Counted from the stretch's first letter, positions 1-9,165 are shown. The stretch is DNA of 21,457 nt from Isohypsibius dastychi (GCA_034696485.1 JAQIWT010000391.1:1-21457), one strand, 5' to 3'. The notes: generated by a model from the letters alone, not told the origin. Program-made: numbers and translations.

Positions 1-2226
1 AATAATATCGTTCATGTTAGTGCAACCGACATGAACGTAAGCGGGTTCTGTATGTTGCGCTTCGTGCATACTGCCCAGTGGCCAGGCACATTATTTCCAG
101 CCAGGCACTATAGGAATTCGCCCTCGTACTTGCTAGCGGCGTCGCGGATCCATAGTTCGTTCAAAGAATCATCTAAATTCCTCAAATGGATAGTTCTGGA
201 ATGGTGCCCCCGTTCTTGATGGGTTAGACCTGAGCCAGAAGGACCCTAACAAACAACAAAAAACACATGAACCTTGGAGCATCACGCATGTCTTTTTTAA
301 AGTTCAAAAAACGTTTGGTTTTTCCGGAGTCTTTTCTAAAGTGAACTTCAATTCAATTGTTATTTGATATACTTTTCTTGGAGACTGGTAAATAGCGGTA
401 TAAGTCTTAAGGGTTGATCCCGAGAACGAGAAGTGATCTTCGTGAATACTACGTAAATCAAATTTTATAAGATATAGCTTAAAAGATCCGGCATGAAAAA
501 CTATTAACTTCCAAGGAAATTTTGAAACACTCACTCTGAAATTTACAATTGCCAAAAAATCCAAGGTCACCAGCACGAAATTTGCATGCCAATTCGCCAA
601 AAAAAGAGTCTGATCTACCGCGAACATTCCAAAGAAATTTAGCTTGTTGGATAAACGTAAAACTCGACTGCATTTGATTGACTTTTGCGTCTGTTTGGAA
701 TCTATGCTGATTTTATGATTGAATTCTTCGTGGAGTTAATTCTAACTGCAACATATTGGAGGTCAACTTACGGCGGTCCAGGGCTTCTTCAATTCGATTT
801 ACCAAAAAAACTGCAAAAATCTGCAAAAATTTTGGTAAACTGCATTCGAATTTAACCAAAAAATGGATTTAAATGTATTAATCTTTTGAGAGTGAGAGAA
901 ACTTGACAATTCGAACAATTTGGATGTCCATTTAATGTTCATTCCTTCCATTTTCATTAAAATTGATTTCGATTGTTTTCATAATTTCAGCGCCAAACAA
1001 TTTGATTACAATTGAAAAATTGATACATTTAAATTCGGAAACGGCAATCTTCTACTTAAAATACATTCTTATTCACTAGTTAGAAACCATTTCTGCTCTA
1101 TTTCTTACTGGATCAGCTGGTTGACGATTCGAACCGGAATCTCCCCTGTTTCCGTTCCCGAACGCTTCATCTGCTGTGCGCTTTCTTTCCGGTTTTCGGT
1201 TTGGCTGGAACAGCAAAAAACAATAAGGGGTGTCAGATACTTCCAGATAGCAATTCAGAATTGACGATTGCAACCTCTCGCGCGTTATCCATGAATTCTT
1301 ATGGGAAAACACAAACTCCGAAAAAAATCTCAAGTACGTGGAGCAAATAAGTGAATGACTATCTGGATAATTTTTCGGATCATATATGTATCGCCTCCTT
1401 TGAGCGATGTTTCAAGGAAGAAATAAAGAAGGGAGGGTCACAGCTGTGGATAATTAAGTCACCGACCCGCGTCTCCTTTGAAAGAGAATACTTGTAAAAG
1501 TGCAATAAAAAGTAAAACAAACCGATTAATTATGAAGCGGATGATCTGTGGTCACTTTTCTTCTTTGCTGTACAGCAATAAAAAGAAAGGAAACTAATTA
1601 ACGGCCACGCGGGCCTTTTGTGGTTCCTTATGCTTTCCAAAAAGTGACCACAAATCACTTTGTCATGGTCACTCGGACCTCATGAATCACGCATTACCTC
1701 TGTTTATAGGATACGCTGATGTGATTCAGTCATGGCAAATCTTGCTCGATTAATTAGACATATGCATATAAATTCTCATTAGTATCGAATCCGGCCGGTG
1801 TTTCTTAATTTTCCGAATGCCGACAACAGATGGAATTTGGACGACCCGTGGAAATTTAATCTCCAAATACGTACAATAATTGAAATAAGATACCTTTTCT
1901 TTTACACTTCGACTACAGCTCCTGAACCGCAAAATGCAGGCAAAAAGGTCACAGACACCGGTATTGCCTGCAATTCCCTGAAAATGAAAATTACTACACT
2001 ACTACACTACGCTAAAATAAATTCCTCAAAAAACAGAAAGTATAATTATTTCCATAGAGGTAAAAGCTTATTTAACAAAGATTGTTGCTGGCAGTTACAT
2101 GAACTGCCCCGGACAACCGGCTCCGGTCATCCCTCTCACTGAGTTAGAATTGACCTGAGTTTCACTTTAATGCAGAAGTCAGGAATGTTAGAAATAAACA
2201 GAAATACGATAAAAAGAAAGATGGAA
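1..2226. other. Intergenic stretch with no supported gene
   Basis: I find no convincing gene here. The open frames are short, start at arbitrary points and have no recognisable domain. A perfect 9-bp inverted repeat (arms 9-17 and 29-37, 11-nt loop) opens the window, and a fold-back lies at 1543-1656 (listed separately). The best candidate exon is on the minus strand at 1076-1204. It is preceded by a good acceptor (TGCTGTTCCAG) and encodes 42 Arg/Asn-rich residues before a stop. I cannot find partner exons in a consistent frame, so I do not call it. The right end would hold the 3' UTR of the HSD gene. Confidence 0.5.
1543..1656. repeat. 114-bp fold-back with 17-bp inverted ends
   Basis: The ends 1543-1559 and 1640-1656 are inverted copies of a GTGGTCACTTTT-containing 17-mer with one mismatch. 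Inside lies a perfect 14-bp palindrome, TTGCTGTACAGCAA, at 1565-1578, and a short GGCC-ACGCG-GGCC hairpin. No target-site duplication is evident at the flanks. It could be a decayed MITE or a structured regulatory element. Confidence 0.6.
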
Positions 2227-3717
2227 TCAAACACGCGAATAATATTTCCGGCTCCGTTCTATAGACTCTTCATAAGAATACCGAGGTTGATAGTCAAGCC
2301 TCTCCTCCGCCTTCGCGCGACTAAATGAAAATCCCCTCATCAATGACGAAATTCTAGCCATACTGACTGCATTCAAACCAGAAAACATGGATAGATCGAA
2401 AGAACATTTCCGGCAAAATCTCAGCACAACCGTAACAACCAGAATCCAGTAATAAATAATCCAAACCGGTATTCCAATCGAAATCACTTCACCCCCGCGA
2501 TCCTTGATAAACGGTTCAGCCAATCTAAACGGGTTCAACATCGGAGTGTTATCCGTGATAAAATACGTATTTCCGGCTGTTTTTCCAGGATGGTTACAAA
2601 GCGCCTGTAGCGCACATAGGTGAGCCCAAGCGACATTCCCGACGTAAGATTGTTGAGTCACATTCGCATCCGATCCAATCTGGAAGACTTTTCCACCCGG
2701 TCCACTCATTTTCAAAATTGTTGGAATATTTGAACGATCGTTTTCACCGTAGAACACAGTTGGTCGAAGGCAGACTGTCTTGGTGACCTTTCCGTTTGGA
2801 AGAACAACTTTGTTGGCATCAAGGACAATCCGTTCGGCCAAGCATTTGGTTTCACCGTAAGCCCCCCATAACCAACTGGACGGTTTTGGACAGTTGTCTT
2901 CTGTTGCGTCGGAATAGGAGCCAGCAGCATCGATGATGGATGTAACGGAGCTGGTGTAGATGAAATATTCCACGTTGTTTTCGTAACAAGCTTCCATTAA
3001 ATCTTGTGTTCCTGAAAATAATCGACGCATAAACCAAACATGTGGAAAACAACTTGACAAAATTGCCCATAAAATTAACAAGAATAAAACAATTTCTAGA
3101 AAAAAATTGATCATCTGAAAATCGGTTGGAAAACTTCAATAATTTTGGTGCATTCTTCCATTCAAAAAAATAACAGACATTTTTGTTACGTTTTTGTAAA
3201 CCATTTTCACAGTGAATTTCACAAATAAGTATTGTGCTAAATTTCTGCTTGTTATCCATCTAACGGAACTACCTCTGCAGTTGACTGCCCACATGAGGTT
3301 ATCATCCGGAAACATGGATGTGTCCACAACTCCGGCTGTGTGGAAAACACACTGTACTCCAGAAACGGCCTTGCGAATTGCGGCAGTGTTTCTCATGTCA
3401 TCTTGAAAGTATTCGACGTTGAAACCTGCAACTCAGAAACGCACAAATTAAATACGGGATATCATAAAATATGGTTTTTGGTAAGAAATCGCAACTGGAA
3501 AACTGTGTTGGATCATACCTGAGTTCTCGAATTTTGAAGCGTAATATTCTTTTCCATTTGGATCCTTGTCGAGAATCCGAATAGTCTTGAGGTTTGGTAG
3601 TAGTTCCACAATAAGCTCGATGATGAATCTTCCCAATTCTCCATTGCCGCCAGTGACAAGAATTACGGATAAGTCCACGTTTCTGGTCGAAAATTCCATG
3701 TCCAGGAATAGAACCAA
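2227..3717 (-). CDS. 3-beta-hydroxysteroid dehydrogenase/isomerase family protein, three exons
   Basis: This is a short-chain dehydrogenase of the 3-beta-HSD family, which oxidises 3-beta-hydroxysteroids with NAD+ at ER or mitochondrial membranes. Exons read as 3519-3717, 3273-3425 and 2227-3011, with introns 3426-3518 and 3012-3272. Phases agree and give 378 residues, or 372 from the second Met at 3699, close to the roughly 373 of mammalian enzymes. The N-terminal Rossmann loop is VTGGNGELGR at residues 21-30. FHTAGVVD and the family-typical NCRGTQDLMEAC follow. The catalytic dyad is in YGETK (Tyr169, Lys173), preceded by the YTSS strand carrying the catalytic serine. A hydrophobic segment near the C-terminus (VWIIYYWILVVTVVLRF) fits the membrane anchor of this family. 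C. elegans has hsd-1, -2 and -3, which have been linked to sterol-hormone metabolism; I cannot say which is the orthologue. Which Met is used is uncertain. The family is certain; the substrate is inferred. Confidence 0.9.
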
Positions 3718-4482
3718 AGAAGATATCAGAGAAGTTGAAAATCGGGGCAGCTATGCAATTCATGAACTAATCCGCTCGGAGCAATTATCGTGAAACAAGT
3801 TCAAGATTATAGGTTCACATTTCACATTTCACAACGAAGCAGTACAAAACTGATATTCATTGAAACGCGTGCACACCGTGTTTGCGCTCACGATTTCAGC
3901 GCGACTGGCGGACCGATTCTGTGAGTCAAATTGACCAATATCTGTGGTCAATCAAATAAAACTACGTAACTGACCGGAAGCTGAATTTCTGATTCCAAAT
4001 TTCCTTGCGACTAACTTTGTCAAGATTTCCCGTGGATCGAGAGTACCAAAAAATTTGGTGTTATTCATATTTTACGAGACCGCCATGCCAAAGGAGAACA
4101 TTGTATTTAGACACAAAACCAACTACAAATCGATTTAATTGGAACGGAATTTACCGCTGCACATTCCGACCTGTTAATAATCAATCAAACAGGCGAGACA
4201 TTTGCTCACAACATGCGTCCATCTTTCCAACGCGTACAAACAGAAAAACAAAAAAAAATCAAACGGTTTGGTGAGATTCGAAGTAAAAGTTATTTCTCAA
4301 AAAGATCTGCATTTCTTCTTGGTAACAAAATGAAAACTCAGTAGAAAACACGATGGAATAAAGGTGGCAGATTTGGATAAATAAGCAGCATTCATGATCA
4401 GGTGCAGAGGCTTTCCGCATGACGTAAACCAGCGTTCAAATATGCGAAAATCCAGGACTTCTCAGTCCTCATATTCTCATGT
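3718..4482. promoter_or_regulatory. Intergenic region upstream of the HSD gene
   Basis: These 765 bp lie between the start of the HSD gene and the last exon of the small membrane gene, both on the minus strand. They should hold the HSD promoter and the membrane gene's 3' UTR. I see a short direct repeat of TTCACA near 3815-3832 and a GC-rich patch (GAAACGCGTGCACACCG) near 3860, but no motif I can assign to a factor. No good coding frame is present. Confidence 0.35.
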
Positions 4483-4869
4483 CTAAACGGTCTCCTGCTT
4501 GATGACGGTAGTCGTTGATGACGGATTACAAATACACTATAATATTTAGAACGGTCAGTGAATGATTGAGAAAATCTTACCAGAGCCATGACACGATAGG
4601 AGGGAATTTTTAACTCACCAAGCAGATCCTGAAAAAGACAAAAATGTCACCAGTTCAGTTTGTTGAGAAAATTCAAGATGGGCTCACCAAACAAAGATCC
4701 ATGGCGGAAATATAATACTTAAAAGGCAGTGAAGCCAATGGCGAACGTGTCCTTCTCGCCTGAGAAACAAGAAGTAATTTCCAAAATGTTGCAAAACTGA
4801 GAAAGATGCGAAGACTTACTTGACGAAGATTTCTCTGGCCATTTTCGCCGCCGATAGAAAATCTGATTT
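4483..4869 (-). other. Exon cassette b of the small membrane gene, with a 10-nt microexon
   Basis: Exon 2b (4820-4869) follows CCTTCCTTCCAG and encodes KSDFLSAAKMAREIFV, ending GTCAA|GTAAGT. Exon 3b (4688-4759) follows TTTCTCAG and encodes the hydrophobic block up to the codon of its last Trp. A 59-nt intron (4629-4687) then interrupts it. Microexon 4 (4619-4628) is GATCTGCTTG. Exon 5b (4483-4536) follows ATTATAG and encodes CICNPSSTTTVIKQETV before TAG. If the donor at 4618 is skipped, translation ends after VS at 4610. Confidence 0.62.
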
Positions 4870-6204
4870 CTGGAAGGAAGGGATATCCAAAAGCTGTTAA
4901 ATGTCCGGAATCAAATGTTTAATATATAATGTGTCAGGATTTGGGAGCGAAGATATCAAAACAGAAATGGGGAAATATTTCAGACTTTGCAGTTTGAACG
5001 ACAGATCAGATCATCAATAAACGTAAACACGGGGACGGTGAGTCATGCATGGTCGACCCTGACCCCATGTCACATCGTAGGTGACGCCGCTGTGCCCTTC
5101 TGACGCTTTTGTGCGTTTATTCCGAATCTCCAACATTACTTGATTCACGCTTGCTTCCCAATTCCCATAACCCCATCCGGTCAAGAATAGTTAGTGAATT
5201 AAAACCATCAAGATTGTTCAGTATTGTTCAGTTTTGTTCAGTTTCCTGTTATAGAAAAGGCGAGAAAAAAGTCGCCCTTGTCCAGCAGGGGAAAATACCA
5301 GGCATATCAAAGCATTCGCAAAAGCTTCGCAAAATTCAGCATAAAGATTTTTATATCACAGTGGAATAGAACAGTGAAATAGAACAAATCAGAAAAAGGC
5401 AGCTTAAAACTGGATTCTGTTGTCGGAAGTTCCTGATTTCTTGTTTTCAGATCAGCTGTCTTCCGCGCATGTAATTCAAGGAAAGAAGACAAACAGAACA
5501 CCAGTCTGTGAATTTGGAGCCTCTCATCCAACAACCGTCGTCTTGTCCTTTTTCCGCGAGTGAGCTATACACTATGATCAAAACCAGAATAAGATGCTGT
5601 CACTGGGTCACACTTCCGGTTGGACGAAAGAATCTGGAGAACCGTACCAAACAAATCCAAACGCAGAGCCACGGAGGAAAAAGTAAAGTTATAAGGCAAT
5701 GAAGCCAGTGTTGCATTGGTGATTTCTTCCTGCAAAAACAGCGAATTGAACAAATGTTGCACTGCCTGATTACAGAAGAAGAAAAAGCTAAGGAAGCCAG
5801 AAACTTACTCGACGATAACGGTTCTTTGGGTTGTGGTGGCAGCTTGTGTGGTCACTACAATCGTGTTCGTATGCATTCCCATCATAGCAGTTTGTTGAGG
5901 CTGCATCTGAAAACAGCGCAATATTCTTGGAATGGACATGTCATCAGCAAACCACAACTTCCGTTGGGATTTATGGACTAGAGTTGCTCATCCTAAATTG
6001 TGGCCAATTCGTTAATCAATAATGCTCAGATTTCCATACCTGCGGCTGATAATTCTTGAGCTTTCGACATTCACAGCATTCGCAGTTCAGCGGGTGAGGT
6101 TGAGGATGTCGCTGATCCAAATGATAGGGATTCATGGCAGGCAACACTGGCTGAAGAGGAACATCACCTTTCTCGGCGTAAGGTGGTGGAGCAGAAGCAT
6201 CCAT
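4483..6204 (-). CDS. Small PPPY-motif, Cys-cluster, hydrophobic-hairpin protein with duplicated 3' exons
   Basis: Exon 1 (6040-6204) encodes 55 residues beginning MDASAPPPYAEK, with a PPxY motif (a ligand for WW domains) and the cluster NCECCECRK. Two sets of downstream exons follow. Set a: 5809-5906, 5648-5729, 5524-5571. Set b: 4820-4869, 4688-4759, 4619-4628, 4483-4536. Both sets enter in phase 0 and share internal phases. Each encodes a 27-residue hydrophobic block, HWLHCLITLLFPPWLCVWIC in a and HWLHCLLSIIFPPWIFVWIC in b, then a short tail with TTVV or TTTVI before the stop. Exon 1 plus a gives 130 residues; exon 1 plus b gives 116. The hydrophobic block is probably a membrane hairpin. 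The layout (PPxY, Cys, one membrane stretch) recalls BRI3 or LITAF-like proteins, but I see no LITAF zinc knuckle pair and assign no function. A possible poly(A) signal for set a (AATAAA on the minus strand) lies at 5116-5121. Confidence 0.72.
4870..5523. other. Spacer between exon cassettes a and b
   Basis: I find no first exon here that would make cassette b an independent gene, although a short one cannot be excluded. A GC-rich patch at about 5030-5100 contains TGAGTCA and CATGCATG and could be a promoter. A minus-strand AATAAA at 5116-5121 could end transcripts using cassette a. A three-copy decanucleotide repeat lies at 5214-5243. Confidence 0.4.
5214..5243. repeat. Three-copy 10-bp tandem repeat
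   Basis: The unit TTGTTCAGTW is repeated three times in a row with only one or two changes. It lies in the spacer between the duplicated exon cassettes. Confidence 0.75.
5524..5906 (-). other. Exon cassette a of the small membrane gene
   Basis: Exon 2a (5809-5906) starts in phase 0 with MQPQQTAMMGMHTNT and ends GTCGA|GTAAGT. Exon 3a (5648-5729) follows TTTTTGCAG and encodes the hydrophobic block without interruption. Exon 5a (5524-5571) follows ATCATAG and encodes CIAHSRKKDKTTVVG before TGA. If the weak donor GTACGG at 5647 is not used, exon 3a runs on to a stop ending at 5600, giving a different tail (VRFSRFF...). Confidence 0.65.
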
Positions 6205-6308
6205 TATGGTCAAAATATTTAAAAGTGGCGAAATTCGTTCGTAAAAAGAATCTGGACTGACCAATGCTGGATGGTTTTCGTCATGCTCATCTCATGCACA
6301 CTCATGAA

Positions 6309-6529
6309 CAGTGGTGGATTAGGAAAGTTTTCATTGGGGGAAAAAAAATTCCAGAATTTTTCCGAAAAACATCAACTTTTGAGTTTTTTTAAGGTTTTTG
6401 GCTTCAAAACCACTAAAAAACGCGAAAAACACGAAAATTGTCGTAAAACCTCCCCCCTGAACGGGGGGGGAGGCCTCCAATGAGGGAGAGCTCCCGGGAG
6501 GACCCCCCCCCCCCGCAAATCCACCACTG
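6309..6529. mobile_element. hAT-like MITE, 221 bp
   Basis: The ends are perfect 12-bp inverted repeats, CAGTGGTGGATT and AATCCACCACTG. The element is flanked by an exact 8-bp duplication, CTCATGAA, at 6301-6308 and 6530-6537. CAG...CTG termini and an 8-bp target duplication are the signature of the hAT superfamily. There is no coding capacity, so it is non-autonomous. The interior has a C/G-tract hairpin (6449-6473) and a run of 12 C at 6503-6514. The homologous position in units 2 and 3 (GAATCAGG) is empty. Confidence 0.88.
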
Positions 6530-6710
6530 CTCATGAATCAGGCTCCCGCTTCGCTTGTATTGTCCAAGGGGAACGCGGGAACCGCCGTCCACTTCGAAAT
6601 TCGGTTGAAAATCGGGTCAGAGGGCAACGACGTTTTGTTCTCTCCTCCCTCTGTTCTCTCTTCTCCACTACCATTCGCATTCCACCATTCGCGACCATCG
6701 CCCCGTCGAG

Positions 6711-6795
6711 ATTTTATTTTGCTCGGCCTGGATTAGGTGAGTTTTTCGGTTTTCATGTCCTCACGTTTATCTGAGTGATTTTACCGTAACTCCAG
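6711..6795 (+). promoter_or_regulatory. Conserved leader block and possible 5' UTR intron of BTB gene 1
   Basis: The block ATTTTATTTTGCTCGGCCTG continuing GATTAGGTG recurs in all three units (9033-9062 and 11766-11795) at about 100-120 nt before each ATG. In this copy GATTAG|GTGAGT is a good donor, and CTCCAG ending at 6795 is a good acceptor, giving a 59-nt intron. The acceptor could instead receive a spliced leader. Core promoter elements are not separable by eye. Confidence 0.4.
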
Positions 6796-6828
6796 TTTTG
6801 AATAGCTACGTCCGGATAGATTTCGAAA

Positions 6829-8010
6829 ATGCAGAATCTGAATCCGACACTGGAACAATGGAAGGAACTGAGCGGCAAGACCTTCAAGTGCCACACTGGT
6901 CTGGGAAATTTCGAGAAAAAAAGCGTGGAGCTTTCCTTTGAATATAATCCAGCTAAAGAACCGGAATCGCAGCTTCGACTGTGTTTTAAGAATCCAGATG
7001 CTTCTCTGGAAGTTCTCGGGCAGATCGGGGAAAACGTCCAGGAAGTCTATTGGAATCGGTGGGATCCGGTGTTCTTCGATCCTATTAATATGGTCGCTTT
7101 ATTAGAGCTTCAAAACCGAGAAGCTTATTACTTGATCCAAGGAATGGCGACTTTCTGGGACATCTGGATGGACATGATGGAAAACGATATATGGGCCGAA
7201 CCCGATCCAAAAATGCAGCATCCGGTCGGTTTGCTTCGAATTCGATTCAATCAAACAGGTCCCAATACCCAGCTGCTCGACCAGTGGATGAAAGCCATTG
7301 GATGGGATGGACAGCCAGGTGATCCAGCCAAGTCCTTCAAAGCTTTCCCGAATGATGTTCCAAGACCCCCGGAACCATTTCCGCGCATTCTCATGAAAGT
7401 AGAGGTACGCACGTTTTTTCATCTACTATTTTTCATAAATCGACTGCGAATTTCGATTATCCAGGGTGGTACTGCTTTCGGGAGGTATTACAAAGCTGGA
7501 GCCTTTACGGATTTCATTCTGGCTTCCGATGACGGACAGGAGCTCAAGGTTCACCGAATAGTCATTGCTGCAGCCTGCGAGGTCTTCCACAACATGCTGA
7601 CCCACGAGACCAAAGAAAAGCAGAACGGATTGTGTCGTATCGGTAATATCGACTTCGAAACACTAGAATTGCTGGTGGACGTCTTGTACGGATTTCCGGT
7701 GGAGGAATCGCGTTTGAAAATTCATTGCAAGAATTTGTACGTCGCCGCTGATATGTATCAGCTTCTGGAGCTCAAGATGAAGTGTGCGACGTATCTCGGT
7801 GAATCCATGGAACTTGAAAACATCGTCGATCTCCTTAAATTTGCGAAGGACAATGAAATTGAAGGACTTCCGGAGAAAATCGTTCGGTTTGTGGCGCAGC
7901 GTTTCAGTGAGTTTCTAGATTCGGACGGTGTCAACAAAGTCGCTGAAAAGATTCCGGAGCATTCGTCTGATTTCATCAGACAAGTGGTGGATTTGCGGAT
8001 GCTTGGGTAG
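6829..8010 (+). CDS. BTB-domain protein, copy 1
   Basis: Exons 6829-7404 and 7465-8010 are separated by a 60-nt intron (GTACGC...ATCCAG), giving 373 residues. Residues 1-192 form a region I do not recognise, with the conserved signatures DPVFFDPINMVALLEL and GWDGQPGDPAKSF. Residues 193-373 hold a BTB/POZ fold: FTDFILASDDGQELKVHR (Asp208, His222), then AAACEVFHNML, then the LYVAADMYQLLELKMKCATYL helices, and a short BACK-like tail. BTB proteins with an extra N-terminal domain usually present substrates to CUL3 ubiquitin ligases. Such genes are greatly expanded and fast-evolving in Caenorhabditis. The intron length is a multiple of three and has no stop, so a retained-intron form would add 20 residues between the two parts. 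I see no clear AATAAA downstream. Confidence 0.85.
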   Translation: MQNLNPTLEQWKELSGKTFKCHTGLGNFEKKSVELSFEYNPAKEPESQLRLCFKNPDASLEVLGQIGENVQEVYWNRWDPVFFDPINMVALLELQNREAYYLIQGMATFWDIWMDMMENDIWAEPDPKMQHPVGLLRIRFNQTGPNTQLLDQWMKAIGWDGQPGDPAKSFKAFPNDVPRPPEPFPRILMKVEVRTFFHLLFFINRLRISIIQGGTAFGRYYKAGAFTDFILASDDGQELKVHRIVIAAACEVFHNMLTHETKEKQNGLCRIGNIDFETLELLVDVLYGFPVEESRLKIHCKNLYVAADMYQLLELKMKCATYLGESMELENIVDLLKFAKDNEIEGLPEKIVRFVAQRFSEFLDSDGVNKVAEKIPEHSSDFIRQVVDLRMLG

Positions 8011-8390
8011 GATTTCTCTGGAATGCTCTGTCGGAAGTTAGTTACTCTGTTATCATAGACTTGGCTTATTCAGTTTACGGGGTTCATTCATTTCAAATTT
8101 TAGTAACGTTGATTTACTTGTGTTTGAACTCTTGCCATTTTTTCCCAGTAGAAAACTTCTGTTTCAACCGATCTTCGTGATTCTGACTTGTGAGGGCACT
8201 GGTGAACATCGGCGTCTTATGAGTTCTGATTGGAGTCAAAAGTATAGCTAACGATCATGCGCGAATGTTTTTTTTCTTTCCGGTTGTGATAATTACAATC
8301 AATCACACTCGGTCAAAAAAGTCAGCGATGTCGCTCATCACGGACAAGGGAAGAAAATAAGGAAGATGAGAAAAGAACGAGGCAAAATAT
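8011..8390. other. 3' flank of BTB gene 1
   Basis: This is the tail-to-tail spacer between BTB copy 1 and the mat-2 remnant, homologous to 10376-11104 and 13074-13425. It preserves the empty site (GGCTTATTCAG near 8064) of the MITE found in unit 2. The AATAAA present at 10953 in unit 2 has decayed here to AGTCAA. No gene is seen. Confidence 0.5.
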
Positions 8391-8800
8391 CTAGGTTTTC
8401 AAATCCACAGTTATGGTTCTAAACAAATCATGAAGCAGAACTCGTCGCAGATTCGATGACTTCCATGGACTCGTTGCTCGAAGTTGCCACCACTTCACTC
8501 CCAGAAAAACCAGCCGCAAACCGGTTCATAAATTCCGCTTTTTCCAACCAGTTCTTCCACTTGTTCCTCTTCTCCATCTCCATATTTCTCAACCTATCAT
8601 CCATTTCTTTACTCAGCGCCATTATTCTTTCAAATGCATCCAAATCACCGTAAAAACAGCATTCGGAAATAACCCACGGAATCCAATGATTTTCTGCCGG
8701 TTTCTCCAGCCAATCCTTGCAAGCTCGTTCGAACAGACTCGCATACCGGTAGTTATGATCCCAGCAATGAATCCAGCAATTTTTCTGAAAATTCTTCATA
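8391..8800 (-). pseudogene. Orphan 3' fragment of mat-2/APC1, copy 1 (still open)
   Basis: The minus strand encodes about 123 residues from MKNFQKNCWIHCWDHN to a TGA at 8428. They match the end of the intact mat-2 last exon (DWLEKP, NHWIPWVI, FYGDLDAFERIMALSKE, NKWKNWLEKAEFM, RFAAGFSG). Two in-frame indels are visible: two residues inserted after DHNY, and about nine residues lost after RLRN. The frame ends early, but the original terminal TAG is still recognisable near 8391. Nothing upstream supplies the other eight exons, so it cannot make APC1. It is a by-product of the segmental duplication. The absence of stops means recent origin, chance or residual use. Confidence 0.85.
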
Positions 8801-8870
8801 CATTCTTCGTCCAGGTGCTATGATGGACACCGACGGCTGGACGGCTTTCACCATGGACAATGGTGAGAAT
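8801..8870. repeat. Junction of units 1 and 2, with two hairpins
   Basis: Homology to mat-2 ends near 8800 and the leader of the next BTB unit begins. Two inverted repeats lie here: CGTCCAG/CTGGACG (8808-8814 and 8837-8843) and CACCAT/ATGGTG (8849-8854 and 8860-8865, 5-nt loop). The same pair is at the next junction. Confidence 0.6.
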
Positions 8871-9032
8871 CAGGCCCCGCTCCGCTTCTCCTGAAACGAA
8901 GGCGGGAACCGCTTTTCACTTTGAAATCCGCTTGGAAATCAGGTTAGAAGGCGAGGCCCTTCTGTTCTCTCCTTCCTCTGTTCTGTCTTCTCCACCGGGC
9001 ATTCCACCATTCACGATCATCGCTCCATTAAG

Positions 9033-9118
9033 ATTTTGTTTTGCTCAGCCTGGATTAGGTGGAATTTACAGTTTTTCAGGTCTCCACGTTTAACTGAGCG
9101 ATTTTTACCATAAATCAG
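9033..9118 (+). promoter_or_regulatory. Conserved leader block of BTB gene 2
   Basis: This is the homologue of the unit-1 leader (GCTCAGCCTGGATTAGGTGG). A possible 60-nt 5' UTR intron would run from GTGGAA at 9059 to ATCAG ending at 9118. The donor is weaker than in unit 1. Confidence 0.35.
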
Positions 9119-9165
9119 AATTAATCCTGAATTGCTACAACAGTACAACCGGATAATTTGTGAAA

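Larger units (their letters stand above)
6205..6828. promoter_or_regulatory. Divergent intergenic region between the membrane gene and BTB gene 1
   Basis: The small membrane gene starts leftward at 6204 and BTB gene 1 starts rightward at 6829, so this interval serves both 5' ends. The triplicated BTB unit becomes recognisable from about 6260: GGATGGTTTTCGTCATG matches GGACGGTTTTCACCATG in units 2 and 3. It is split by a MITE at 6309-6529. The BTB leader block is at 6711-6740. Confidence 0.55.

Noticed and set aside
1115-1150. Minus-strand GGTTCGAATC, resembling a tRNA B box
   Set aside because: The flanking bases do not form a 5-bp T stem, and no acceptor, D or anticodon arm fits. It lies in a candidate coding or spacer segment.
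1076-1204. Possible last exon on the minus strand (42 residues rich in Arg and Asn) after a good acceptor
   Set aside because: No upstream exon joins in frame. The nearest ATG segment would need a 36-nt intron and leads to another frame with an early stop.
1798-2142. 114-codon plus-strand open frame
   Set aside because: No domain, no splice structure, low-complexity codon content. It probably overlaps HSD downstream sequence.
5450-5534. Alternative first exon for cassette b starting at ATGCGCGG on the minus strand
   Set aside because: No PPxY or Cys cluster and no donor in phase 0 that would join exon 2b convincingly.
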